DNA from: Anaerolineales bacterium
GTDB lineage: Bacteria > Chloroflexota > Anaerolineae > Anaerolineales > JABWBV01
Length of the DNA: 34,839 nucleotides
NCBI GenBank assembly: GCA_020634875.1
Contig: JACKAX010000034.1
Coordinates: forward strand, 1-34,839
Reading direction: 5' to 3'
Of this stretch, positions 15,539 through 24,940 are shown piece after piece (the first letter of the stretch is position 1; each line of letters starts with the position of its first letter). The notes under the pieces were generated by a model. It saw nothing but the letters and a program-made list of their open reading frames with translations, was not told where the DNA came from and ran no database searches. A program made the translations under genes and the position numbers.

Positions 15539-17026
15539 ATGCCTCATTTAATTTTATACAACCCACCCTCCTCCGCCTCCCGCAAACCTGTGCTGCCTAT
15601 GTCGCTTCTTGCGCTAGGGCAGGTTTTGGAGGGAGAGTTTGAGTATTCGATTGTGGATGGGAATCTGGTGGGGGATACGGTTGGTGCGTTGGTACAGGCG
15701 ATCCGGGCAACAGGGGCGGATATTTTGGCGGTGACGGTGATGCCGGGGCCACAGTTACTTGATGCAGTGCCCACATGCCGGGAGATTAAGAAGCGTTTTC
15801 CTGATTTGACGATTGTCTGGGGCGGGTATTTTCCATCTCAGCATTTTGATGTGTGTTTGAAGGCGGAGTATGTGGATTATGTGGTGCGTGGGCATGGGGA
15901 GTTTTCGTTCCGTGCGCTCGTGCGGGCACTGCGTGCGGGAGACAGGACTCCGTATGTGCCGGGGCTGGCGTATCGGGAAACCTCGGAAGCAGTCACCGAT
16001 CTGGGGACCGCGCCTATTCCCCATCCTCGCGAGTTGCCGGATTTGTTCCCCTATCACAAGGTAGATTTACAACGCTATTTGCGTAATACATTTTTGGGGA
16101 AACGGACACTTCCTCACCATTCGAGTTACGGCTGTCCGTTCTTTTGCAATTTTTGTGCGGTGGTGAATATGGTCAATGGGGGATGGAAGGCACAGACCGT
16201 GGAGCAGGTGGCCAATGTGGCACAATATTTGGTGAAAACGTTTGGGGTGGATGCGCTGGAGTTTGATGATAATAACTTTTTCACCGCGGAGGCACGGGTG
16301 GCAGAATTTTGTGAGCGGATCATCGGGATGGGGCTGGAGATTGGCTGGTGGGGCGAGGCGCGGATTGATACGATGATGAAATATAGCGACCGGACATGGG
16401 CGCTGATGCGGGATGCGGGGCTGCGGATGGTATTTCTGGGGGCAGAGTCGGGTTCGGACGAAACATTGGCTCGGATGAATAAGGGGGGAACAGCTTCGGC
16501 AGAGAAGACGCTGGAGATTGCGAAGAAGATGCAACGGTACGGAATCGTGCCGGAGATGTCGTTCGTGCTCGGTAACCCGCCGGAGCCGGAAAAAGATGCG
16601 CAGGATACGATTGCTTTCATTCGTAAGGTTAAAGGGGTCAATCCGGCAACAGAGATCATCATGTATATGTATACGCCTGTACCTTTGGCGGGGGAATTGT
16701 ATGAGCAGGCGAAGGCGGAGGGGTTCGCGTTCCCGGAGACGTTGGAGGCATGGATCAGCCCAGCGTGGCAAGAGTTTTCTCAGCGGCGGAGTACACATGT
16801 GCCCTGGTTAAAGGACCCGATCCAACGGCAAATTCAGGATTTTCAGTGGGTGTTGAATGCATATTACCCAACGATGACAGACGTGACGATGAGCCGGTTT
16901 AAGCGGACGGCGTTGCGAACGGTTGCGGCGTGGCGTTATCATTTGGGGGTGTATGCACTGCCGTATGAGTTGAAGGCAGTTCACCGGGTGCTGGCGTATC
17001 AGAGACCGGAGACGAGTGGATTTTAG
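15539..17026 (+). CDS. B12-binding-domain radical SAM protein
   Basis: This 495-residue protein has an N-terminal Rossmann-like cobalamin-binding-type domain (about residues 1-135, with LPMSLLALGQVL, VWGGYFPSQHF, VDYVVRGHGEFSFRAL) and a radical SAM domain with the cluster motif C199-x3-C203-x2-C206 (SSYGCPFFCNFC). FLGAESGSDETLARMNKG is the usual ribose/SAM-contact region. No clear B12-ligand D-x-H-x-x-G is seen. Members of this class methylate or rearrange unactivated carbons of lipids, tetrapyrroles and natural products. It starts a cluster of a second radical SAM enzyme and glycan genes, so its substrate may be a surface lipid or glycan, but this is inference. Its codon use is markedly G-ending, unlike the C-ending ileS. 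Confidence 0.85.
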   Translation: MPHLILYNPPSSASRKPVLPMSLLALGQVLEGEFEYSIVDGNLVGDTVGALVQAIRATGADILAVTVMPGPQLLDAVPTCREIKKRFPDLTIVWGGYFPSQHFDVCLKAEYVDYVVRGHGEFSFRALVRALRAGDRTPYVPGLAYRETSEAVTDLGTAPIPHPRELPDLFPYHKVDLQRYLRNTFLGKRTLPHHSSYGCPFFCNFCAVVNMVNGGWKAQTVEQVANVAQYLVKTFGVDALEFDDNNFFTAEARVAEFCERIIGMGLEIGWWGEARIDTMMKYSDRTWALMRDAGLRMVFLGAESGSDETLARMNKGGTASAEKTLEIAKKMQRYGIVPEMSFVLGNPPEPEKDAQDTIAFIRKVKGVNPATEIIMYMYTPVPLAGELYEQAKAEGFAFPETLEAWISPAWQEFSQRRSTHVPWLKDPIQRQIQDFQWVLNAYYPTMTDVTMSRFKRTALRTVAAWRYHLGVYALPYELKAVHRVLAYQRPETSGF

Positions 17027-17035
17027 GAGAAGCCT

Positions 17036-18085
17036 GTGATTTCCCCGATTGAAATGGTCAAACGACAATTGAATTTTTCGACGCACAGGATATATACCAT
17101 GCCGGTGTTGGTGCTTTTTCCCCATAGCCGGTGCAATTGCCGGTGTGTAATGTGCGATATATGGAAAGCCAATGAAAATATGCAGGAACTGTCATCTGAT
17201 GACTTGGCGCATCATTTAGTATCCTTCCGAAGGTTAGGGGTAAAGTGGGTGACTTTTTCGGGGGGGGAGGCACTCATGCACTCGAATTTATGGAAATTGG
17301 CTGAAATGCTGAAGGCTGAGGGGATTAAGATCACTTTACTTTCTACTGGGTTGTTGCTCAAACGTAATGCAGAGAACATTGTGCGTTGGTGTGATGAGGT
17401 GATTGTTTCATTAGATGGGAGTCAGCCAGTGCATGATACGATACGGAATATTCCCCATGCATATGAACGATTAAGGGAGGGGGTGAGCGCTTTGCGGGAA
17501 TTACGTCCGGATTTTTCGATTGGAGCCAGGTGTGTATTGCAGCGTTTGAATTTCCGCGATTTGCCTAATATCGTTAAGGCAGCACATGAATTGGGTTTAA
17601 GTCGTGTTTCATTTCTTTCGGCAGATGTAACAAGTGAAGCATTCAATCGCTTCCAACCCTGGGAGGATGAACGGGTCTCAGCAATAGCCTTAAGTCCTAA
17701 TGAAGTAAATGAGTTTAAGGCAATTATCGAGGAAACTATTCGGGATTTTGAAAGGGATTTTGCGAATCATTTTATTGAGGAATCCCCTGACAAATTGCGA
17801 CGCTTAGGGCAGTATTATGGGGCGATTAATAATAGGACTGTGTCCTTCCCGGAGACGAGTTGTAACGCTCCCTGGGTTTCGGCAGTGGTTGAAGCAGATG
17901 GGGGGGTGCGGCCTTGTTTTTTCCATCCTGTGATCGGGAACATCCACGAGAAGCCTTTGCTGGAGGTGTTGAACAGCCCGGAGGCGATCCAGTTTCGGCA
18001 AAATTTGGATGTCAAGACCAATCCGGTCTGCCAGAAATGTGTGTGTACTCTCCACATTGGGATAAGGAAAGATATTCTTGCCTGA
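17036..18085 (+). CDS. Radical SAM/SPASM-domain protein
   Basis: This 349-residue radical SAM enzyme has the cluster motif C33-x3-C37-x2-C40 (SRCNCRCVMC), the SGGEAL motif after it and a C-terminal SPASM-like region with C-N-A-P-W, RPCFFHP and a final CQKCVC, likely ligands for auxiliary clusters. SPASM enzymes modify peptides, sugars or lipid head groups. The start is GTG 17036, placed by an AGGAG site that overlaps the stop of the previous gene; the gap is 9 bases, so the two radical SAM genes are an operon. Its composition moves toward AT compared with the first radical SAM gene. No precursor peptide gene was found beside it. Confidence 0.87.
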   Translation: MISPIEMVKRQLNFSTHRIYTMPVLVLFPHSRCNCRCVMCDIWKANENMQELSSDDLAHHLVSFRRLGVKWVTFSGGEALMHSNLWKLAEMLKAEGIKITLLSTGLLLKRNAENIVRWCDEVIVSLDGSQPVHDTIRNIPHAYERLREGVSALRELRPDFSIGARCVLQRLNFRDLPNIVKAAHELGLSRVSFLSADVTSEAFNRFQPWEDERVSAIALSPNEVNEFKAIIEETIRDFERDFANHFIEESPDKLRRLGQYYGAINNRTVSFPETSCNAPWVSAVVEADGGVRPCFFHPVIGNIHEKPLLEVLNSPEAIQFRQNLDVKTNPVCQKCVCTLHIGIRKDILA

Positions 18086-18155
18086 GACGGGATGACAGAA
18101 ATTCACCAAATCTAATAGATTTTGCTTCCAGACTTTAGAATTCAAATATGACTCT

Positions 18156-19058
18156 ATGACTCTTCCTAATTTCCTCGTAATCGGGGCAGCAAAGGCCGGA
18201 ACAACCGCCTTGCACTCCCTACTGCGCCAACACCCGCAAATTTTCCTGCCAACGAATAAAGAGCCTGGTTATTTTGCTTATCACAAACAACATCCATCTC
18301 TAGCCGGCCCTGGAGACCAGGAAGAACGTGTCTACCTTGTTCTGGATATGCTCCAATATCAAAAGATTTTTGCTAGCGCGAGTTCATTTCATGCCCGTGG
18401 AGAAGCTACAACAGCTTATCTCTACCATCCTCAAGCAGCTGAAAATATTTGTCAAATCCTCCCATCTATCAAACTAATTGCTATTCTCCGAAACCCGGTA
18501 GACCGAGCATATTCTAGCTTTTTGCAAATGGTACGAGATGGGCGCGAACCACTGACAGACTTTAGAGAAACACTAAAGGTAGAGGCGCAACGGATCAAAT
18601 TAGGATGGGGGCAAATCTGGCATTATCGGCAAATGGGGTATTATGGGAAGCAACTCAAACGATATTATGCTCAGTTTCCCAATGCCCAAATTCGTGTTTT
18701 CTTATATGACGAATTTCTGTCATCCCCTGAACAGGTTTTAAGAAAGATTTTCAACTTTTTAGAGGTAGATGATACGTTTTTGCCTGACATTCGTGAGCGA
18801 ATAAATGTTTCTGGAGTACCTCGTAATCAACCCTTATATGCATTGCTCACTCGAAAACGTTCTTTGCGCATCATTTTACGCCACATAATCCCCTACTCAC
18901 TCCGAAAATTTCTCAATCGCCAACTTTCCCATTGGCCTCTCGCTAAACCGCCATTGGCCAAAGACATCCGTAAAAGTCTGATGGAAGATTTTTACGATGA
19001 TCTCCTTGAACTTCAAAAGTTAATTGATAAGGATATCTCCCCATGGCTCACCCTATAA
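18156..19058 (+). CDS. PAPS-dependent sulfotransferase
   Basis: This 300-residue sulfotransferase-domain protein would transfer sulfate from PAPS to a carbohydrate or lipid acceptor. The 5'-phosphosulfate loop is at residues 10-19 (GAAKAGTTAL), close to the N-terminus as in heparan-type sulfotransferases. The 3'-phosphate-binding strand and helix are seen in AILRNPVDRAYSSF. RVFLYDEFLSSPEQVLRKIFNFLEVD is the usual C-terminal half. No signal peptide or transmembrane helix is evident, so it should act in the cytoplasm on an intermediate. It overlaps the following methyltransferase by 16 bases. Confidence 0.9.
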   Translation: MTLPNFLVIGAAKAGTTALHSLLRQHPQIFLPTNKEPGYFAYHKQHPSLAGPGDQEERVYLVLDMLQYQKIFASASSFHARGEATTAYLYHPQAAENICQILPSIKLIAILRNPVDRAYSSFLQMVRDGREPLTDFRETLKVEAQRIKLGWGQIWHYRQMGYYGKQLKRYYAQFPNAQIRVFLYDEFLSSPEQVLRKIFNFLEVDDTFLPDIRERINVSGVPRNQPLYALLTRKRSLRIILRHIIPYSLRKFLNRQLSHWPLAKPPLAKDIRKSLMEDFYDDLLELQKLIDKDISPWLTL

Positions 19059-19855
19059 CTTCTTCTCCATCGAGGAGCACAAATTCGTCTTCCCATGCAT
19101 ATGATGCGATTTCGTCAGCTTATGATGTAAGTGTTTCTCCTAATGCGTGGATGCGTAACTTTTTGTGGGAAAAATATCTAGATTGTTTCCTTCCTGGAGA
19201 TCACATTCTCGATATCGCCTGCGGCACAGGAATAGACGCGCTACATCTCGCCCGAAATCAAATTTGTGTTACAGGCATTGATCATTCGTTCGGAATGCTT
19301 ACCCAATTGGCCCAAAAAGGTATTACAGAATCAAAGCACATTCATGTAAATACGATAGTTGCCGATTTTTCTCATTTGCCTTTTCCAAAACAACCATTTT
19401 TTGACGGGGCTATCTCATCTTTCGCTGGGTTGAATACTGCAACGAATCTCGCTTCTTTTGTAGAGGGGATATCTGCTTTGCTCAAACCTGGTGGGCATTT
19501 ATTCATTCACATGCTCAATCGTTTTTGTGTTTGGGAATGGCTTGCCTTGTTAGCGCATGGAAGATGGCAAGAAGCAGTTAAGTATCCTACCCGGCTGACG
19601 TTCACAGTATCTATTGCCGGGATCGATGTACCACATTATCTATATTCTCCCAGCGAAACCTATTATCAATATTTTGTCCAAGATTTTGAGCTATTCAAGA
19701 GTTATGGATTGGGTTCTTTACGCCCACACACGCATATTCGTTATATCCCTTTTTGGCTCGTTCGATACTTGGAGCATTGGGAAAAGCGTGTCAACACATT
19801 GCCAATTTTACGGGACTGGGGCGATTTTTTCTTGTTGCACCTGGTGAAACGGTAA
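19043..19855 (+). CDS. SAM-dependent class I methyltransferase
   Basis: This 270-residue protein has a class I methyltransferase fold in its first two thirds: ILDIACGTGIDALHLA (motif I, from about residue 55), VTGIDHSFGML (motif II), VADFSHLPFP, and FDGAISSFAGLN with LLKPGGHLFIHML (motifs IV-VI). The C-terminal 90 residues are aromatic-rich and may bind the acceptor. Position between a sulfotransferase and a glycosyltransferase suggests O- or N-methylation of a sugar or lipid, but the sequence does not fix the substrate. It overlaps its upstream neighbour and ends 3 bases before the next gene. Confidence 0.88.
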   Translation: MAHPITSSPSRSTNSSSHAYDAISSAYDVSVSPNAWMRNFLWEKYLDCFLPGDHILDIACGTGIDALHLARNQICVTGIDHSFGMLTQLAQKGITESKHIHVNTIVADFSHLPFPKQPFFDGAISSFAGLNTATNLASFVEGISALLKPGGHLFIHMLNRFCVWEWLALLAHGRWQEAVKYPTRLTFTVSIAGIDVPHYLYSPSETYYQYFVQDFELFKSYGLGSLRPHTHIRYIPFWLVRYLEHWEKRVNTLPILRDWGDFFLLHLVKR

Positions 19856-19858
19856 ATT

Positions 19859-20701
19859 ATGGCTCCTTTGGTCAGCATTATCATTCCAACCTATAACCGA
19901 GCTAAATACATTGACAAAACACTCCAATCAATTGCCCGCCAAACATATACTCGTTATGAAATTATTATTGTAGATGATGAATCGGATGATGAAACAGAAC
20001 AAGTGGTGTCCAGAGTGAATATTCCTCACATTTACCGGAGAATACCACATAGTGGGAGCAGTAAAGCAAGAAATGTTGGTATTGCATTGGGATCTGGCGA
20101 TTTTATTGCGTTTTTGGACTCTGACGACTGGTGGCATCCGGAATTCTTACAATACGCAGTCGCAATGTTAGAACAGAACCCGAACAGCGGATTTTCATAT
20201 TGTGACTATTCCCAATGGAACGAACATAGCCTGATTAAATCAGCAAGTTTACAATCTCACGAAAAAATATCCGGCGATATCTTTTTTCGCGTTTTGGAGG
20301 GAATGTATATACACATGAGTTCCTTGGTAGTGCGGCAAATTGCTTGTAAAAAAATCGGAGGATTTGACCCAGCTATCACCTATGTAGATGATTGGGATTT
20401 TATGCTCCGGTTATCTCAAATTTATCCGGGAATATACTGTGATCAGGTACTATTGAACATCTTGATTCATACTGGGGGCATCAGCCGGAACACAATGGGA
20501 GTATGCTTATATAATTTGAGAGTACTCAAGAAACTAAAAGCCCAGTCGTTTGAGAAATGGCGTGCATATCGTTCGACTTTGCAAAAAGTTATAAGCTACA
20601 ATCATCGTAAATTGATATCACACTACCGTAGACAAGGCGAGTTTCTGCAAATGGGCAAGCATGGAGTGGCCTACATATTAGCCTCCTTAGGTTGGGTATG
20701 A
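19859..20701 (+). CDS. Glycosyltransferase family 2
   Basis: This 280-residue GT-A fold glycosyltransferase has the N-terminal VSIIIPTYNRAKYIDKTLQSI strand-helix, the nucleotide-binding IIIVDDESDDET, the metal-binding FLDSDDWWHPEF at residues 86-96 and the acceptor-side YVDDWDFMLRLS. It would add one sugar from a nucleotide-sugar donor on the cytoplasmic face. It overlaps the flippase gene by 10 bases, showing tight coupling. Confidence 0.9.
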   Translation: MAPLVSIIIPTYNRAKYIDKTLQSIARQTYTRYEIIIVDDESDDETEQVVSRVNIPHIYRRIPHSGSSKARNVGIALGSGDFIAFLDSDDWWHPEFLQYAVAMLEQNPNSGFSYCDYSQWNEHSLIKSASLQSHEKISGDIFFRVLEGMYIHMSSLVVRQIACKKIGGFDPAITYVDDWDFMLRLSQIYPGIYCDQVLLNILIHTGGISRNTMGVCLYNLRVLKKLKAQSFEKWRAYRSTLQKVISYNHRKLISHYRRQGEFLQMGKHGVAYILASLGWV

Positions 20702-22035
20702 TGGGAAAATTCCAAAAATATTTTGAACCTCTTTTCACACGATATCCCAACCTGTTTCAGCAAATCCAACGTAGTTTTATTCTTCTGACCGGAAATCTGC
20801 TCAAAATCTTAGTAGGTTTGATTGCAAGTTCCTTACTTTTGCGCGCTCTGAAACCTGATCAGGCCGGTCAAATGACATTAGTTTTAAATGTTGTCGGAGT
20901 GTTTTCCGTGATTGGGGAATTCGGTTTGCGTGATGCAGCGGTTAATTACATAGCTCGATACCGGCAGAATGATCTCGCCCAAACGGTAGCCCTCACGCGT
21001 GCATTTTTTGTGGCAAAACTTTTTTTCTCTTTAGCTGCCTCCTCTGCTGCTCTTATAGGTGCAGGGTGGATTTCCAATCGGTTTTACCAATCAACAGATA
21101 TCACGCCACTCGTGCATATTGCTGCATTCACACTTTTAACCAATGGATTACTGGGATTTTCAATCGCTATTCTAGAAGCACACCAAAAATTTTCACTTAT
21201 TTCAAGATTAAATGTTATTCAGGCCAGTATTCGCGCCGCTCTGATTGCTTATTTGTTTTGGAGACAACAACTCACCCTACCAATATTTTTTATTTTTGAA
21301 TCTGTATTACCACTCCTGGTATTCCTATATACTCTTCATCTCCAACCTATTCCCGATTTTAGAAAATCTCTTATGTCTCTTCGGCCCGCTTGGATTATGT
21401 TATTTGGATTTACGAAATGGCTGATTTTCTCTACTCTTTTTGCCGTACTTGTAACCCGTATAGATGTTTTACTGTTAAGCTATTATCACACTTCAGTTGT
21501 TGTTGGGTTATATGCTGCTACCCAAACATTGATTGTCCGTCTCAACTTTATCAAAGGACCAATTCTGACCACCGCCTTTGCCGAAGCTTGCCATTGTGTA
21601 ACAAGTTTCGAACAAAAAGCTTTTATTCGAGGAACTTTAATTTTAACTGGGGGCATTACGCTCCTCATGATCCCTTTGGTAATTTGGGGGAATTTTTTTA
21701 TTCCGCTATTATTTGGGTCTTCTTATAAGCAGGACAGTTCAACTTTCATTATCTTATTAATTTCTTTTCTACTAAGCCTCAATATAGAGCCTATCTCTTA
21801 CCTTTTATTTCCCCTAAACAAAGCACATCTAATCGCCTTGCGAAACCTCGTACAATTATTCATTACTTTTCTGATTGGGGTATGGTTAATCCCAAAATTT
21901 GGGACAACGGGTGCAGCGTTAACAGTCTTGGCAAACACATTTGTTTTTACATTCCTAACCATAGGGTTGATCGCCAGATATCTAAACAATCCTGATAAAG
22001 TCAAAGGATCCCAAATTTTAAGCGATTCTCTATGA
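20692..22035 (+). CDS. Polysaccharide/oligosaccharide flippase (Wzx/MATE-like)
   Basis: This 447-residue integral membrane protein has about twelve hydrophobic segments and the polysaccharide-biosynthesis flippase pattern (RSFILLTGNLLKILVGLIAS near the N-terminus, GLRDAAVNYIARYRQ, and a second-half repeat with LLSYYHTSVVVGLYAATQTL). Such proteins move lipid-linked glycans across the cytoplasmic membrane. It lies amid glycosyltransferases and is AT-rich like them. The exact substrate is unknown. Confidence 0.88.
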   Translation: MGMMGKFQKYFEPLFTRYPNLFQQIQRSFILLTGNLLKILVGLIASSLLLRALKPDQAGQMTLVLNVVGVFSVIGEFGLRDAAVNYIARYRQNDLAQTVALTRAFFVAKLFFSLAASSAALIGAGWISNRFYQSTDITPLVHIAAFTLLTNGLLGFSIAILEAHQKFSLISRLNVIQASIRAALIAYLFWRQQLTLPIFFIFESVLPLLVFLYTLHLQPIPDFRKSLMSLRPAWIMLFGFTKWLIFSTLFAVLVTRIDVLLLSYYHTSVVVGLYAATQTLIVRLNFIKGPILTTAFAEACHCVTSFEQKAFIRGTLILTGGITLLMIPLVIWGNFFIPLLFGSSYKQDSSTFIILLISFLLSLNIEPISYLLFPLNKAHLIALRNLVQLFITFLIGVWLIPKFGTTGAALTVLANTFVFTFLTIGLIARYLNNPDKVKGSQILSDSL

Positions 22036-22103
22036 AAGGCAGTCTCTTTCAACAAAATATCCTCCGTATTCTTTGCTCGAAATCATTCCTCTAGTGCCAT
22101 AAA

Positions 22104-23687
22104 ATGAAGACTTATGGCATTAGGTATCAGACTTTAGCCTATATTTTATTATTAGGGGTTTATTTGTTTTTTTCGTTAAAAAATCTGGATACTCTTCCTA
22201 CAGTTTATGAGGATGAACCCTTCATCGCGTCAACTGGGTGGAAAATCGCGACAGAAGGGAAGTTTGGTACGGATTTGTTTACTGGATTTTATGGGATAGA
22301 AAATCATGTGTTCTTATTTCCACCTGTTTACCCGCTCCTTCTAGGAGGAGTATTTCACCTCATAGGGATAGGCCTTTTTCAAGCACGGCTATTCAATGTT
22401 TTACTTGGTGCGATCACGCTCATTCTTACTTACAAGTTAGGGTCCCGATTGTTTCATCCTACGATTGGATCGCTCGCAATCTTTTTTCTCTTATTTTCCC
22501 GGCTGACTGGAACAACGCCGAGTCAAATCACTGGTATCCTTTTTGTGGATATTGTTCGTATTGTTCGTTATGACTTGTCTGCATCTTTTTTCGGTTTACT
22601 AGCTTTGCATATTTACTTATCCGCGGATCGTAAGCGCTTGTTGTATTATGCAATAGCAGGATTGGTTGTAGGAATTGCAAGCTTGAGCCATCTTTACGGC
22701 GGCTTTTGGCTAGTGATATTGTCTATATTGGTCATTTTCGAAAAGAATACTCAAAAAAAATTGGCCGCCTTAATTTCCGGATTTATCCTATCCTGGATTC
22801 CTTACATATTTTATGTACTTAATGATCTTCCGAACTGGCAACCTCAAACCTGGCAACAGGCCCCTCGGTTAAACCTTTTAAACTTACAGTTTTATATAAA
22901 CAATATTCTCAGCGAGTATCACCGGTATGGACCAGGTCTAGGGCCATTTGGGGAGGAGTGGTTACTACGCATCGGTTTTTGGAGCACGCTCATTCTGCTT
23001 CCGGTCTCCTGTTTACTTTTACTCAAAAAAAGTATCCTCACCCATGATTTAGCTTCTCGCGTAGTCATCACATCTGCGCTCATCTTCCCTATCCTATTTG
23101 CTATATTTTCCAAACCCAAAATGGCAAATTATCTTATCTGTATTTACCCTATCTGGGCTATTTGTTGGGCATGGGGAGTAAATGAAATCTGGACAAGGAT
23201 GAAACAATTCTCTTCAATGTGGCCTAGATATACCCTTGCCATTCTATTAATTCTCATCGGTTTTGAAGGAATATCTCGTTTCAGCCTGTTACAGACTCTG
23301 AAGAATCAAACTATCCCATACCCAACCTTTATCCAAAAAATCCAAAGTTATACACCAGCCAACGCGACCATCTTAGGATCACATAGTTTTTGGTTCGGAT
23401 TTGAAGCGTATGAATATAGAGCATGGGCTTTACCTATCTTTCAAACCAGTTATCTCAGTACTCCTACCCCTATTCTGGCAGAAGAAGCGATGGATGCCCT
23501 TTCACCGGACATCATTTTGATCGACTCTCGCACACTCTCCTACCTGGAAAGCCCCTCGAATGAAATGGGGCCAACGACTGCCTTTCTGAATTGGATGGAA
23601 ATTAAAGGATACTCACTCACAACAATAATAGATGATCCGACCTATGGAAAGATAGAAATCTACAACCTGGCCACCAAAACCCCGTAA
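22104..23687 (+). CDS. GT39-like membrane glycosyltransferase
   Basis: This 527-residue polytopic protein resembles the ArnT/PMT_2 family, which uses polyprenyl-phosphate sugars on the outer face of the membrane. After a first transmembrane helix comes the extracytoplasmic loop with the acidic catalytic-type YEDEPFIASTGWKIATEGKFG, then FPPVYPLLLGG and a series of about ten helices; a soluble C-terminal domain of about 110 residues follows. It has no Shine-Dalgarno that I can support before ATG 22104 and is separated by 68 bases from the flippase. Confidence 0.8.
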   Translation: MKTYGIRYQTLAYILLLGVYLFFSLKNLDTLPTVYEDEPFIASTGWKIATEGKFGTDLFTGFYGIENHVFLFPPVYPLLLGGVFHLIGIGLFQARLFNVLLGAITLILTYKLGSRLFHPTIGSLAIFFLLFSRLTGTTPSQITGILFVDIVRIVRYDLSASFFGLLALHIYLSADRKRLLYYAIAGLVVGIASLSHLYGGFWLVILSILVIFEKNTQKKLAALISGFILSWIPYIFYVLNDLPNWQPQTWQQAPRLNLLNLQFYINNILSEYHRYGPGLGPFGEEWLLRIGFWSTLILLPVSCLLLLKKSILTHDLASRVVITSALIFPILFAIFSKPKMANYLICIYPIWAICWAWGVNEIWTRMKQFSSMWPRYTLAILLILIGFEGISRFSLLQTLKNQTIPYPTFIQKIQSYTPANATILGSHSFWFGFEAYEYRAWALPIFQTSYLSTPTPILAEEAMDALSPDIILIDSRTLSYLESPSNEMGPTTAFLNWMEIKGYSLTTIIDDPTYGKIEIYNLATKTP

Positions 23688-23701
23688 ACAAAACTCCGCC
23701 A

Positions 23702-24853
23702 ATGAAAATCGCCCTCCTCACCCCCGGCTTTAGCACCGATGAAAACGACTGGTGTATCCCTGTTCTATATAACCTCGTGCGGGAACTGGCGCGAGAGCAT
23801 GAAATCCACGTTTTTACGATCCGCCACCCACCCCGCGCGGGCACGTATCCCTTTCACGGGGCCACCGTCCACGCGTTGGGGGGCGCGGACCGTGCGAGGT
23901 GGGCGCGCATCCCGCTCCTTTTCCGCGCCCTGACCGCCATCCTCGGCGAAGCGCGGCGCAAACCGTTCGACTTAATCCACGCGTTTTGGGCAGACGAACC
24001 GGGTTTTCTCGCGGTGTTTGCCGGGGGGATGCTCCAAATCCCGCGCGTGGTTAGTCTGATGGGCGGGGAACTCGTTGGGTTGCGGGAGATTGGGTACGGG
24101 GGGCAGTTAAGCATCGTAAACAGTGCGCTGACCGGGTACGCGTTGCGCGGGGCAAATGCGGTCACGGCAGGGTCAGCCTATCTCGCGCAAAGGGCAAAAG
24201 CCCAATTCCCGGAAATTTCCGTGCAAGTTTTCCCATTAGGGGTAGATACCGACCTTTTTCACCTCCCAACTGGTGACACGCTCCCTCTCTTTCCGCCGAA
24301 CCAAACCCACCTCCTCCACACAGCCGCCCTCGTCCCGATCAAGGAGCAGGCCACACTCTTCCGCGCCTTCGCCCGCGCGCTCCAAACCCACCCAGACACC
24401 CACCTCCACCTCCTCGGCGATGGCCCCCTCCGCCCCACCCTCGAACAGCTTGCTGAAGAACTAAACATCTCCGCACATCTCACTTTTCACGGCACAGTTC
24501 CCCATCACGAAACCCCGCGCTTTTACCAGGCTGCCGACCTGTGCGTCCTTAGTTCACGGTTCGAGAGCCAGGGGATGGTGGTGTTAGAGGCCGCCGCGTG
24601 CGGAGTAACAACGGTCGGCACGGAAGTAGGGATTCTGCCAGAGGTAGTGCCCCCAGAGCAGGTGGTTCGGGTGGGAGATGTGGAGACGTTGGCAAGGGCG
24701 ATTACATCCGCACTCAGCAACCCCGCACAGACGAGAAAAATAGGGGGCGGGCATGTGGCGCAGGTGGGGGATCGGTATGATTTAGCGAAGTATATTCAAA
24801 GTTTGAGCGGGCTATATTCAGGTTTGGTAACCCCCGATAAAGTTTCCGTTTAA
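23702..24853 (+). CDS. Glycosyltransferase family 4
   Basis: This 383-residue GT-B fold retaining glycosyltransferase has the N-terminal domain opening MKIALLTPGFSTDENDW, the central PLGVDTDLF and, in the donor-binding domain, LLGDGPLRPTLEQLAEEL, FHGTVPHHETPRFYQAADLCVLSSRFESQGMVVLEAAACG with the E-x7-E type motif. It lies 14 bases after the GT39-like gene, so it is probably the last gene of the cassette. Its GC-rich, C-ending codon use contrasts sharply with the preceding AT-rich genes. Confidence 0.9.
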   Translation: MKIALLTPGFSTDENDWCIPVLYNLVRELAREHEIHVFTIRHPPRAGTYPFHGATVHALGGADRARWARIPLLFRALTAILGEARRKPFDLIHAFWADEPGFLAVFAGGMLQIPRVVSLMGGELVGLREIGYGGQLSIVNSALTGYALRGANAVTAGSAYLAQRAKAQFPEISVQVFPLGVDTDLFHLPTGDTLPLFPPNQTHLLHTAALVPIKEQATLFRAFARALQTHPDTHLHLLGDGPLRPTLEQLAEELNISAHLTFHGTVPHHETPRFYQAADLCVLSSRFESQGMVVLEAAACGVTTVGTEVGILPEVVPPEQVVRVGDVETLARAITSALSNPAQTRKIGGGHVAQVGDRYDLAKYIQSLSGLYSGLVTPDKVSV

Positions 24854-24940
24854 TCGAGCGTCACAGGGATTTCTCCCTTCGGTCGAAATGACAACTCAAA
24901 TATCCTCCCATCTGTGAAAATTTGTGCCTTCTGTGGACAA

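Noticed and set aside
24854..24940. Gene or regulatory RNA between the converging GT4 and acyl-CoA synthetase genes
   Set aside because: Only a short piece of common intergenic-type sequence (TTCTCCCTTCGGTCGAAATG) is seen; no hairpin with a T-run.
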